From contig NZ_AP026738.1 of assembly GCF_002157685.2 (NCBI RefSeq), forward strand, positions 2,480,001-2,544,000: a DNA stretch of 64,000 bases, in the 5' to 3' direction. Numbering within the stretch: position 1 is the first letter of the stretch; each line of letters begins with the position of its first letter. The notes beneath the pieces are model-generated. The model worked only from the letters and a program-made list of their open reading frames with translations. It searched no databases and was not told where the DNA came from. Of the stretch, positions 29,997 to 38,368 are shown piece by piece. This DNA comes from Comamonas thiooxydans. Its GTDB lineage: Bacteria; Pseudomonadota; Gammaproteobacteria; Burkholderiales; Burkholderiaceae_C. Position numbers and translations under genes: made by a program.

Positions 29997-30710
29997 TCAA
30001 TGACCCAGATAGGCCTTGCGCACCTCGTCATTGCTCAGCAGGTTGACACCGCTGTCCTCCAGCACCACCTTGCCGGTTTCCAGCACATAGCCTCGGTCGG
30101 CAATCTGCAGGGCGCGATTGGCATTCTGCTCGACCAGGAACACCGTCACACCCGCTGCGCGGATGGTCTGGATGATCTCGAAGATCTGCGCAATGATGAG
30201 CGGCGCCAGGCCCAGTGTGGGTTCGTCCAGAAGCAGCAGGCGCGGCTTGCTCATCAGCGCGCGGCCTATGGCCAGCATCTGCTGCTCGCCGCCGGACATG
30301 GTGCCCGAGCGTTGCGCTGCGCGCTCCTTCAAGCGAGGAAAGAGCTTGAACACATGCTCGACGCCGTCAGCGATTTCGGCCTTGTTCAGGAAAAAGCCGC
30401 CCATCTGCAGGTTCTCGGTCACCGTCAGGTCCTTGAAGACACGACGGCCTTCGGGCGAGACGGCAATGCCGCGGCGCATGATGTGATGAGTGGACATCTG
30501 GGTGATGTCCTCGCCCTCGAACAGAATGCGCCCGCCGCTGGCACGAGGGTTGCCGCAGACCGTCATCAGAAGCGATGTCTTGCCAGCACCATTGCTGCCG
30601 ATGAGTGTGACGATCTCGCCCTGATCGACATGCAGGCTGACATGATTGACCGCGCAGATCGCGCCGTAATGGGTGGAGACCTGCTCCAGTTGCAACATAT
30701 GCTGGCTCAT
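29997..30710 (-). CDS. livF: Branched-chain amino acid ABC transporter ATP-binding protein LivF
   Basis: A 237-aa ABC ATPase: Walker A GSNGAGKTS, the LivF-type signature SGGEQQMLAIGRAL, Walker B LLLLDEPTLGLAP and the H-region VEQNA. LivF pairs with LivG on the cytoplasmic face of the LivHM channel. Its start overlaps the livG stop (TGATG), showing tight translational coupling. It is the last gene of livKHMGF. Confidence 0.95.
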   Translation of the reverse strand: MSQHMLQLEQVSTHYGAICAVNHVSLHVDQGEIVTLIGSNGAGKTSLLMTVCGNPRASGGRILFEGEDITQMSTHHIMRRGIAVSPEGRRVFKDLTVTENLQMGGFFLNKAEIADGVEHVFKLFPRLKERAAQRSGTMSGGEQQMLAIGRALMSKPRLLLLDEPTLGLAPLIIAQIFEIIQTIRAAGVTVFLVEQNANRALQIADRGYVLETGKVVLEDSGVNLLSNDEVRKAYLGH

Positions 30711-31477
30711 CAGGCCTCTCCCAGATAGGCCTTGATGACCCGTTCATCATTGCGAATCGCCTCGGGCAGGCCCATGGCGATGGGCTTGCCGTATTCCATG
30801 ACCAGAATGCGCTCGGACACTCCCATGACCAGACCCATATCGTGCTCGATCAGCAGCACGGCCACGCCGTACTGTTTGCGCAGATCGTCGATCAGATGCT
30901 GCAGGTCTTTCTTCTCCTGCGGGTTCAGGCCGGCGGCGGGCTCGTCCAGCATCAGCACGCGAGGCTTGGTGATCATGCAGCGCGCAATCTCCAGCCGGCG
31001 CTGGTGACCATAGGCCAGATTGCCTGCCTCGCGGTTGGCAAACTGGCGCAGGCCCATCACGTCCAGCCATTGGAGCGCGTTGTCGATCTTTTCCTGTTCG
31101 GCACGACGATAGCCTGGCGTGTTGAACAGGCCGCCGAGCAGCGTGGCACGCGACTGGCGATGCTGTGCGACCAGCAGGTTTTCCAGCGCCGTCATGCTCT
31201 TGAACAGGCGCACGTTCTGGAATGTGCGCACCACACCGTGGTTGGCGACCTGGTGGCTGCTGTGGCCTGCAATGCTCTGGCCGTCCAGAACGACCGAGCC
31301 GCCCGAGGGCTGGTAGAAACCGCTGATGCAGTTGAATACCGTGGTCTTGCCCGCGCCGTTGGGGCCGATGATGGCAAACACTTCCTGAGGGCGTACGTTA
31401 AAGCCCACGTTGTCCACGGCCAGCAGGCCGCCGAAGCGCATGCACAGGTCTTTGACTTCCAGCAAATACTCGCTCAT
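30710..31477 (-). CDS. livG: Branched-chain amino acid ABC transporter ATP-binding protein LivG
   Basis: A 255-aa ABC ATPase with Walker A GPNGAGKTT, signature AYGHQRRLEIARCM (a LivG-type variant of LSGGQ), Walker B VLMLDEPAAGLNP and H-loop EHDMG. It forms the heterodimeric ATPase with LivF. The gap to livM is 55 nt, larger than other junctions in the operon. Confidence 0.95.
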   Translation of the reverse strand: MSEYLLEVKDLCMRFGGLLAVDNVGFNVRPQEVFAIIGPNGAGKTTVFNCISGFYQPSGGSVVLDGQSIAGHSSHQVANHGVVRTFQNVRLFKSMTALENLLVAQHRQSRATLLGGLFNTPGYRRAEQEKIDNALQWLDVMGLRQFANREAGNLAYGHQRRLEIARCMITKPRVLMLDEPAAGLNPQEKKDLQHLIDDLRKQYGVAVLLIEHDMGLVMGVSERILVMEYGKPIAMGLPEAIRNDERVIKAYLGEA

Positions 31478-31532
31478 GCGCTTGCCCTGCCTGTGGTTGT
31501 AGTTATTGAAATAATAGCGTTCAGGTGCAGCT

Positions 31533-32771
31533 TCATGACTTCACCTCCACCTGGTGTCGCTTCATGGGCAGCAGGCCCTGGGGGCGCCAGACCATCATCA
31601 AAATCATGACCAGACCGAAGATCAGCATGCGGTATTCGGAGAACTCGCGTGCCAGCTCGGGCAGCACGGTCAGGATGATGGCGGCCACGATCACGCCCAG
31701 CTGAGAACCCATGCCACCCAGCACCACGATGGCCAGAATCAGGGCCGACTCGATGAAGGTGAAGGACTCGGGATTGACGATACCCTGGCGGGCGGCGAAG
31801 AAAGCGCCGCCGAAACCCGCGAACATGGCGCCCAGCGTGAAGGCCGAGAGCTTGATCTTCATGGGGTTGAGGCCCAGCGAACGGCAGGCGATTTCATCCT
31901 CGCGCAGCGCTTCCCAGGCGCGGCCTATGGGCATGCGGATCAGGCGGTTGCTGATGAACAGCGTCACCATGGCCAGCAGCAGGGCCATCAGATAGACGAA
32001 GATCACCATGTGCATGGAGTTGAACTCCAGACCGAAGAACTGATGAAAGGTCGTGCCGTCCTCGGTCAAGGGCGTGCGGGTCATGGGCAGGCCCAGCACC
32101 GTAGGCTTGGGAATGCTGGAGATGCCGTCGGGGCCGCCCGTGAAGCTGGTCAGATTGGTCAGCAGCAGGCGGATGATCTCACCGAAACCCAGCGTCACGA
32201 TGGCCAGATAGTCACCGCGCAGGCGCAGCACGGGAAAGCCCAGCACGAAGCCGAACAGGGCCGAGGCTGCGCCGGCGAGCGGCAGCGCTTCCCAGAACGT
32301 CCAGCCAGCCCAGTGGAACAGCAGCGCATAGGTGTAGGCGCCCACGGCATAGAAGCCCACAAAGCCCAGGTCCAGCAGGCCGGCAAAGCCGACCACAACG
32401 TTCAGACCCAGGCCCAGCATGACGTAAATCATGGCCAGAGTCGCGATGTCGACGGCATTGCGGCCCGCGAAGAAGGGCCAGGAGGCGGCCATCATCAGCA
32501 CCACAAAGATGACGACGTTGCGTGTGCCCGATTTCATCTGCGGGACTGCCGGCAGATTGACCTTGGGCAGCTTGCCGGCGAGCAGGGGCTTGAGCATCTG
32601 CACGACGAAGATGGCAAGGCAAGCCCAGCCGGTCATGCTCCAGTCAGGGGTGATGATGGTGCGCACGCCGGCGCGCTCTAGGTGCAGGCTGAAGATGGGG
32701 GTGACGACGATGGCCGTCATCACGGTGGCGATCAGCGCATCGCGCAAAGCGGCGGAAAAGCTGTACTTCAT
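31533..32771 (-). CDS. livM: Branched-chain amino acid ABC transporter permease LivM
   Basis: A 412-aa permease with about ten hydrophobic helices. The family core is clear: [38 protein letters not shown], and the ATPase-coupling loop [20 protein letters not shown] near residues 290-310. The extended N-terminal part before residue 100 is common in this family. It overlaps the livH stop by TGATG coupling. It forms the inner-membrane channel with LivH. Confidence 0.95.
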   Translation of the reverse strand: MKYSFSAALRDALIATVMTAIVVTPIFSLHLERAGVRTIITPDWSMTGWACLAIFVVQMLKPLLAGKLPKVNLPAVPQMKSGTRNVVIFVVLMMAASWPFFAGRNAVDIATLAMIYVMLGLGLNVVVGFAGLLDLGFVGFYAVGAYTYALLFHWAGWTFWEALPLAGAASALFGFVLGFPVLRLRGDYLAIVTLGFGEIIRLLLTNLTSFTGGPDGISSIPKPTVLGLPMTRTPLTEDGTTFHQFFGLEFNSMHMVIFVYLMALLLAMVTLFISNRLIRMPIGRAWEALREDEIACRSLGLNPMKIKLSAFTLGAMFAGFGGAFFAARQGIVNPESFTFIESALILAIVVLGGMGSQLGVIVAAIILTVLPELAREFSEYRMLIFGLVMILMMVWRPQGLLPMKRHQVEVKS

Positions 32772-33694
32772 CAGACCTTCTCCACTTCAGGTTTGCCCAG
32801 CAGGCCCGAGGGGCGGAACATCAATATGGTCACCAGCAGGCCGAAAGCCACGATGTCCTTGTATTCCGACGAGATGTAGGCGGCGGCAAGGGTCTCGGCT
32901 ACGCCCAGAATCACACCGCCCAGCATGGCGCCGGGGATGGAGCCTATGCCGCCCAGCACGGCGGCCGTAAAGGCCTTGATGCCGGCAAGGAAGCCGATGA
33001 AGGGATTGAGCTTGCCCACAGCCAGCGCAATCAGCACGCCCCCCACGGCTGCCAGCACGGCACCCAGTACAAAGGTGAAGGAGATGACCTTGTTGGTATC
33101 TATGCCCAACAGATTGGCCATGTGCATATCCTGAGCGCAGGCGCGCGAGGCACGGCCCATGCGCGAATGCTTGATGTACATGGTCAGTGCAATCATCAGC
33201 ACCACGGTCACCGCGATGATGAGCACGCGGGTATAGGGGATGAAGACTTCGAAATTGCCCATGTGGAAATTGATGGCGCCCGGCAGCAGCGAAGGCACGG
33301 CCATATCGCGCGCGCCCTGGCCCAGAGCCACCCAGTTCTGCAGGAATATGGACATGCCGATGGCCGAGATCAGTGCTACCAGACGCGGGCTCTGGCGCAC
33401 GGGCTTGTAGGCCACCTGTTCGACAACCAGGCCATAGACGCCGGTTACGAATACGGCCACCACCAGCATCAGGCCGATGATGGCCCATATGGGTAGACCG
33501 CTTTGCGTGCCAATCGCCGAAAGCGTCACGAGGCCTATGTAGGCCCCGATCATATAGATGTCACCGTGTGCGAAATTGATCATGCCGATGATGCCGTAGA
33601 CCATGGTGTAGCCAATGGCGATCAGGGCGTAAATGGCTCCGAGTGAGAGCCCGTTGAATAGCTGTTGTATCAGCTGGGGGAGAAAGTCTGACAT
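32771..33694 (-). CDS. livH: Branched-chain amino acid ABC transporter permease LivH
   Basis: A 307-aa permease with the LivH start [35 protein letters not shown] and coupling loop [23 protein letters not shown]. About eight membrane helices are predicted. ATG 33694 matches the family N-terminus; the frame extends to 33745 through the hairpin region. It is the second gene of the operon, separated from livK by a strong intercistronic hairpin. Confidence 0.95.
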   Translation of the reverse strand: MSDFLPQLIQQLFNGLSLGAIYALIAIGYTMVYGIIGMINFAHGDIYMIGAYIGLVTLSAIGTQSGLPIWAIIGLMLVVAVFVTGVYGLVVEQVAYKPVRQSPRLVALISAIGMSIFLQNWVALGQGARDMAVPSLLPGAINFHMGNFEVFIPYTRVLIIAVTVVLMIALTMYIKHSRMGRASRACAQDMHMANLLGIDTNKVISFTFVLGAVLAAVGGVLIALAVGKLNPFIGFLAGIKAFTAAVLGGIGSIPGAMLGGVILGVAETLAAAYISSEYKDIVAFGLLVTILMFRPSGLLGKPEVEKV

Positions 33695-33744
33695 GTAACG
33701 CCACCCTTGAAACAGGAAAAGGCCCGAGGGCCAGATAACAAACA

Positions 33745-33777
33745 TCCGGAGGCATGGCCCCTGCCATTGCCTCCGGA
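33745..33777 (-). promoter_or_regulatory. Intercistronic hairpin between livK and livH
   Basis: On the minus strand TCCGGAGGCAATGGC pairs with GCCATGCCTCCGGA (one bulged A) around a short loop, without a T-run. It follows the livK stop and precedes livH. Such hairpins commonly protect or attenuate the message so that more binding protein than channel is made. Confidence 0.6.
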
Positions 33778-33790
33778 GAGAGTGGTGGAA

Positions 33791-34912
33791 TTACTTGGCG
33801 AGCGATTTGCTGCCGTCCTTGTGCCACTGGAAGACCTGGAAATCGAAGGAGTTCAGGTCACCCTGCTTGTTCCAGGACACAGGGCCCAGCACGGTGTCCA
33901 CGCCCGTGGTCTTGTGCATCCAGTCGGCCACCTTGGCGGGGCTGTCGCCAGCGGCCTTGATGGCGGCCAGCAGAGACTGGGTGGCGGCAAACGAGGTCAG
34001 CTGGAAGGCGCCCGAAGCATTGCGCTTCTTGTCCTGGAAGGCCTTGACCACGGCGGCGTTCTTGGGATTGGCAGCAAAGTCGGCGGGCAGGGTTACCAGC
34101 ATGCCTTCGACGGCAGGGCCGGCAATGGCATTGACTTCAGGGTTGCCCACGCCTTCAGGACCCATCATCTTGACCTTCAGACCTTGCTCGGCAGCCTGAC
34201 GCAGCAGCAGACCCATTTCGGGGTGGTAGCCGCCGTAGTAGACAAAGTCCACGCCTGCGCCCTTGAGCTTGGTGATGACGGCGGAGTAGTCGCTGTCGCC
34301 TGCGTTGATGCCCTCAAACAGTGCCACGTCGATCTTGGCCTTCTTCAGGTCGTCACGCACGGAAGAGGCAATGCCCTGGCCGTAAGACTGCTTGTCGTGC
34401 AGCACGGCAACCTTTTTGGGCTTGAGCTTCTCGGCAATGAACTTGGCGGCTGCCGGGCCCTGCTGGTCGTCACGGCCAATGGTGCGGAAGATGAAGTGGT
34501 AGTTCTTGCCGTCGGTCAGAGCGGGCGAGGTGGCAGAAGGAGTGACGACAACCACGCCTTCGTTGTTGTAGATGGGCGCTGCGGCAATCGAGGCACCCGA
34601 GCAGACGGGGCCGACCACATAGCCGATCTTGCTGTTGACCACGCGGTTGGCGGCGACGGGGCCTTGCTTGGGTTCGCAGGCATCGTCCACGGGTACCAGC
34701 TCGATCTTCTTGCCATTGACACCGCCAGCGGCATTGGCCATTTCAACGGCGGTGGTGGCGCCTTCCTTGACCATGTCGCCGTACTGGGTCAGCGCACCGG
34801 TGGTCGGAATGACCAGGGCGATCTTGATTTGGGCATGCGCGGTGGAGACCAGGGCGGCACCAGCCAGGCCCAGGGCAGCAACAACGGTTTGCATGCGGAA
34901 CGGAATGCTCAT
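33791..34912 (-). CDS. livK: Branched-chain amino acid ABC transporter substrate-binding protein
   Basis: A 373-aa periplasmic protein with a Sec signal (MSIPFRMQTVVAALGLAGAALVSTAHA). The mature domain has the Leu/Ile/Val-binding layout: IKIALVIPTTGALTQYGDMVKEGA, a CEPKQGPVAANRVV block with a disulfide partner in GPVCSGASIAA, and FRTIGRDDQQG. It captures branched-chain or related amino acids for LivHMGF. A strong AAGGAAG lies before the ATG. It is the first gene of the operon. Confidence 0.95.
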   Translation of the reverse strand: MSIPFRMQTVVAALGLAGAALVSTAHAQIKIALVIPTTGALTQYGDMVKEGATTAVEMANAAGGVNGKKIELVPVDDACEPKQGPVAANRVVNSKIGYVVGPVCSGASIAAAPIYNNEGVVVVTPSATSPALTDGKNYHFIFRTIGRDDQQGPAAAKFIAEKLKPKKVAVLHDKQSYGQGIASSVRDDLKKAKIDVALFEGINAGDSDYSAVITKLKGAGVDFVYYGGYHPEMGLLLRQAAEQGLKVKMMGPEGVGNPEVNAIAGPAVEGMLVTLPADFAANPKNAAVVKAFQDKKRNASGAFQLTSFAATQSLLAAIKAAGDSPAKVADWMHKTTGVDTVLGPVSWNKQGDLNSFDFQVFQWHKDGSKSLAK

Positions 34913-35262
34913 GAGGACTTCCTTAATCTCGAGAGATGTTCGAAAAGCGCGATTGCTGCCATAGCAGTTCGCGCAAAGAAGCTCAGATTAATCGAGTGGT
35001 CAACGAAGGCAACAGGGTATGCAGGGGCTGGTGCAGGCTTTCGGTTTTTGCTATGTCGTGCATAGCAGCTAGTACGCAAGGGCTATGGCGTGGCCTGTGT
35101 TTGTGATGTATATGCACAGTCCATGCCTGAACTGTGGGCAAGTGTCTGCATCAGCGGTCTTTTTGTGCAGACTCCTGTCCTGCCCCGGCGCAGTTCTGAA
35201 GGGTTTTCTGTTGCGGCTTGGCAACTTTGAGAGCTTGACGGCTGCTGCCGATTTGAGGGGGA
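34913..35262. other. 350-nt region upstream of livK
   Basis: No credible gene is present: the short frames lack ribosome sites and family resemblance. It must contain the livK promoter and the 3' region after rluA on the minus strand. No strong hairpin or repeat was identified, apart from AGCAGCTA/AGCTGC fragments near 35060 and 35286. Confidence 0.4.
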
Positions 35263-35925
35263 TTAAAAAAGTGGATCGCTTTTTAGCTGCAGCAGTCCGC
35301 CGGTGACCGGGTGCACCAGCTCCAGTGCTGCCGCATGCAGCAACAGGCGCGGGCTGGCGCAGGCCACTGCTTCGCTGGCATATAGCGCATCGCCCAGCAT
35401 GGGGTGGCCTATGGCCGCCATATGCAGGCGCAATTGATGGGTGCGGCCCGTCAGCGGGCTCAGCAAAACCCGGGTGCGGGGTATTCCTGGTTGAGCGGTG
35501 TGCTCGATCACCCGCCACAGCGTCTGGCTGCTTTTGCCGGTTTCGTGGTTGATGACACGCAGCGGCCGACGCTCCCAGTCGGCCGCAATCGGCAGGTCTA
35601 TCAGTTGCCAGCCCCTGGCATCAGCTGCTTTGCTGTGCGCCTGCAACTCACCGGCCACTACGGCGATATAGCGCTTGTCGACCTTGCGTTCGGCAAAGGC
35701 CTGGCTGAGCTGGCGTTGGACGGCCGGATTGCGAGCCATGACGACCAGACCCGATGTGGCCTGATCGAGCCGGTGCACGACCAGTGCATTGCCGAAATGC
35801 TGGAGGGCACGCAGGCTCAGGCAGTCTTGCTTGTCGGGGCCGCGACCGGGCACGCACAGCAGGCCCGATGGCTTGTCAAGCACCAGCAGGTGCTCGTCTT
35901 CATACACACAGTTCAACGCACTCAT
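35263..35925 (-). CDS. rluA: RluA-family pseudouridine synthase
   Basis: A 220-aa pseudouridine synthase with catalytic aspartate in HRLDQATSG (near residue 54) and conserved KPSGLLCVPGRG, DKRYIAVVAG, SPLTGRTHQLRLHMAAIGHPMLGD and SPRLLLHA. No S4 domain is present, as in E. coli RluA, which modifies 23S rRNA U746 and tRNA U32. The YEDEHLLVLDKPSGLL start also matches RluA better than RluC/D. Its start lies 20 nt after the hybrid kinase stop, so the two are probably co-transcribed despite unrelated roles. Confidence 0.9.
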   Translation of the reverse strand: MSALNCVYEDEHLLVLDKPSGLLCVPGRGPDKQDCLSLRALQHFGNALVVHRLDQATSGLVVMARNPAVQRQLSQAFAERKVDKRYIAVVAGELQAHSKAADARGWQLIDLPIAADWERRPLRVINHETGKSSQTLWRVIEHTAQPGIPRTRVLLSPLTGRTHQLRLHMAAIGHPMLGDALYASEAVACASPRLLLHAAALELVHPVTGGLLQLKSDPLF

Positions 35926-35945
35926 TCAAACAGCTATCGATTGTT

Positions 35946-38126
35946 TCAGGGGTTGAGCAGTTCATGCACAGTGGCGCAGAACTCCTGCACATCGTTGGGC
36001 TTGTGGATCAAGGCTCTGGCTCCGGCTGCAATCGCAGCCTGCTCGATTTCGGCCGTCACATAGCCGGAAGCCAGTGCAACCGGCAGTTGAGGGTTGATCT
36101 GCAGGGCCTGTCTGAGCAGGTCCAGGCCGCTGAAGCCGGGCATGTTGTAGTCGGTGACTATGAGGTCAAAACGCTGTGGCTCCTCATGCAGCGCGGCCAT
36201 GGCCTCATGAGGATCGGTAAAGCCCGAGACTTCATAGCCGCGACGGCGCAGCAGGCGCTGAAACAGAAAGACCAGAGCCTGATCGTCGTCCACATACATG
36301 ACATGGCTGGAGCGCGTGGCCAGGACAGGTTCGGGCAGCGGGGCTTCGGGCTTGTCCATGCGCATGGGCGGCAGCGTAGAGTGACTGGAAGTCGGGTCGC
36401 TGAGAGGAAAGTACAGCGTGAAGCAACTGCCCTGGCCCAGTTCGCTGTGCACATCGACAGCGCCGCCATGTGTGCGCATCACGCCATGTACGACCGAGAG
36501 GCCCAGGCCTGTGCCCTGGCCGACCGGTTTGGTGGTGAAAAAAGGCTCGAAGATGCGTCGCTGAGTCACGACGTCCATGCCGGGGCCAGAGTCCTGCACC
36601 ATAAAGACCAGGTATTCGGCCACGGCCAGACCCAGGCGTTCGCATTGGTAGCTGTCGGGAGCAATGCGCATGGCCCGCATCTGGATGATGCCGCGCTGAC
36701 TGCCAATGGCCTGCATGGCGTTGTTGCAGAGATTGAACAGCGCCTGTTCCACCTGAGTGGGGTCGGCCAGCAGCGGCGGCAGATCGTTGGACTCCTGCAC
36801 CTGCAGCTCTATGGAGGGAGGCAGAGTCACGCGCAGCAGGCGAGCCGTGTCGGACATGACTTCCTGCACCTGAACCGGACGGCGTTCGGGCAGGTCATTG
36901 CGGCTGAAGGTCAGAATCTGGCGCACCAGATCGCGGGCGCGGCGACCGGCTTTTTCGATCTCGCGCAGGCTTTCCATGGCAGCCGGGTTGCTGGAGCTAT
37001 CGGCCTTGGCCAGCTCCACATTACCCAGGATTGCGCCCACGATGTTGTTGAAGTCGTGGGCAATCCCGCCGGCCATGGTGCCTACGGCCTGCATCTTGTG
37101 GGATTCGCGCAGCTGGGTTTCCAGCGCATTGCGCTGGGCTTCGGCGCGATTGCGGCTGGTCAGGTCGCGCGCAAAGATGGTGGTGGTGTCGCCGCTGCTG
37201 TGGTGCTCGAAGGAGACGCTGATTTCCATGGGAATCTCACGCCCCGACAAGGTCAGACCCGTCATCTCGCCCAGCACGGCCTGTGTGGTCAGCGAGGAAA
37301 AAGCCAGTGCCCGAGCGGCATCGGGTAAAAAGCGCTCCAGCGGGCTGCCCAGGGCATCCTGAGGCGAGCACAGAAACAGGGCTGCCGCCGTGGGGTTGAA
37401 GACAGTGATGCGCTGGTGCTGATCGACGCAGATGATGGCGTCCAGCGCGGAGTTGATGACCGACTCCAGCCGTCTCTCGCTGGCATAGAGCTGCTGGTTG
37501 CGCTCTTGCAGCGCCTTGCGCTCGGCAAGCAGCGGGCCCTGGTTGACAACGGCACACAAATACTGCCAGGTGGCCGGGCCGTTTTGCTGGGGCACGACCA
37601 CGCCGGCCACATGCAGGTCGCCGCAGAGCTCGAATTCTTCGGTGATCTGGAACAGAACCTCGTGCACCTCGGCGCGTCCCATCGCCTTGGCCTGCTCGAA
37701 GGCCGTAGTCACGCGCTCTGCGTCGTTGACATGCACAAAGGGCTTGAAGTTGATCAGCAGCCGGTCTTTTTCGGTGGGCTGAAATGCGCGGTGAGCCATG
37801 GCATTGGCCTGGACCACCATATCGTATTCATCAACCACCAGCAGCGGCAGCGGAATGCTTGCAAACAGCGTTTCAAACCGCTCCGATGCGCTCTCGGCCA
37901 CGGCCTGGCTGTAATTGAGCACCTCGTTTTGCAGCTCCAGCTCGTGCTGGTAGTTGCGCAACTCCGCCACCAGGGCCTGCAGCGGGTCTTCATCTTCCGG
38001 TACCAATGGCTGGGTGTTGGCGCTCAGGCCTAGCGGCGCAGCACCGGGGGCCAGCAGGGCATGCAGAGGCAGGCCGCCATCAATGACTGGCAGCAAGGGA
38101 GGAGGAGTGGGTTCAGAGGAGCTCAT
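35946..38126 (-). CDS. Soluble PAS-containing hybrid histidine kinase
   Basis: A 726-aa protein without membrane segments or signal peptide. After a proline-rich start and a coiled-coil (LRNYQHELELQNEVLNYSQ), there are two PAS domains (FASIPLPLLVVDEYDMVVQA and INSALDAIICVDQHQRITVF). The kinase core has phospho-accepting H357 in GGIAHDFNNI, NLCNNAMQAI, DSGPGMD and GTGLGLSVV. A C-terminal receiver follows with phospho-acceptor D659 in IVTDYNMPG. It would sense a cytoplasmic cue and pass phosphate internally; no output domain or cognate regulator gene is adjacent. ATG 38126 was chosen; the frame continues upstream to 38405. Confidence 0.9.
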   Translation of the reverse strand: MSSSEPTPPPLLPVIDGGLPLHALLAPGAAPLGLSANTQPLVPEDEDPLQALVAELRNYQHELELQNEVLNYSQAVAESASERFETLFASIPLPLLVVDEYDMVVQANAMAHRAFQPTEKDRLLINFKPFVHVNDAERVTTAFEQAKAMGRAEVHEVLFQITEEFELCGDLHVAGVVVPQQNGPATWQYLCAVVNQGPLLAERKALQERNQQLYASERRLESVINSALDAIICVDQHQRITVFNPTAAALFLCSPQDALGSPLERFLPDAARALAFSSLTTQAVLGEMTGLTLSGREIPMEISVSFEHHSSGDTTTIFARDLTSRNRAEAQRNALETQLRESHKMQAVGTMAGGIAHDFNNIVGAILGNVELAKADSSSNPAAMESLREIEKAGRRARDLVRQILTFSRNDLPERRPVQVQEVMSDTARLLRVTLPPSIELQVQESNDLPPLLADPTQVEQALFNLCNNAMQAIGSQRGIIQMRAMRIAPDSYQCERLGLAVAEYLVFMVQDSGPGMDVVTQRRIFEPFFTTKPVGQGTGLGLSVVHGVMRTHGGAVDVHSELGQGSCFTLYFPLSDPTSSHSTLPPMRMDKPEAPLPEPVLATRSSHVMYVDDDQALVFLFQRLLRRRGYEVSGFTDPHEAMAALHEEPQRFDLIVTDYNMPGFSGLDLLRQALQINPQLPVALASGYVTAEIEQAAIAAGARALIHKPNDVQEFCATVHELLNP

Positions 38127-38318
38127 GAGACAGGCAGAAGACCTCGGCAGTGTAAGCCGGTCCCTGCATCTGCCCTTGAAAAAGGCGGGCAGGCAACCGG
38201 TATTCAGGCAACTCGATGCTCGGTTTGGCAGCAGCAATGCCGGTTGCATTGAAGTCGTGAATGCATTCACTGCCGGCGAACAGCAACGGGCTGGCTGGTG
38301 TTCGACATTGATTGAGCA

Positions 38319-38349
38319 TAAAAAAGCCAGTGCGGCAGAGCGCACTGGC
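38319..38349 (-). terminator. Rho-independent terminator after gcvP
   Basis: On the minus strand GCCAGTGCG and CGCACTGGC pair perfectly around a 6-nt loop, followed by six T, about 20 nt past the gcvP stop. It closes the glycine cleavage operon. Confidence 0.92.
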
Positions 38350-38368
38350 ATGGGGGAGACCCTGGCGA

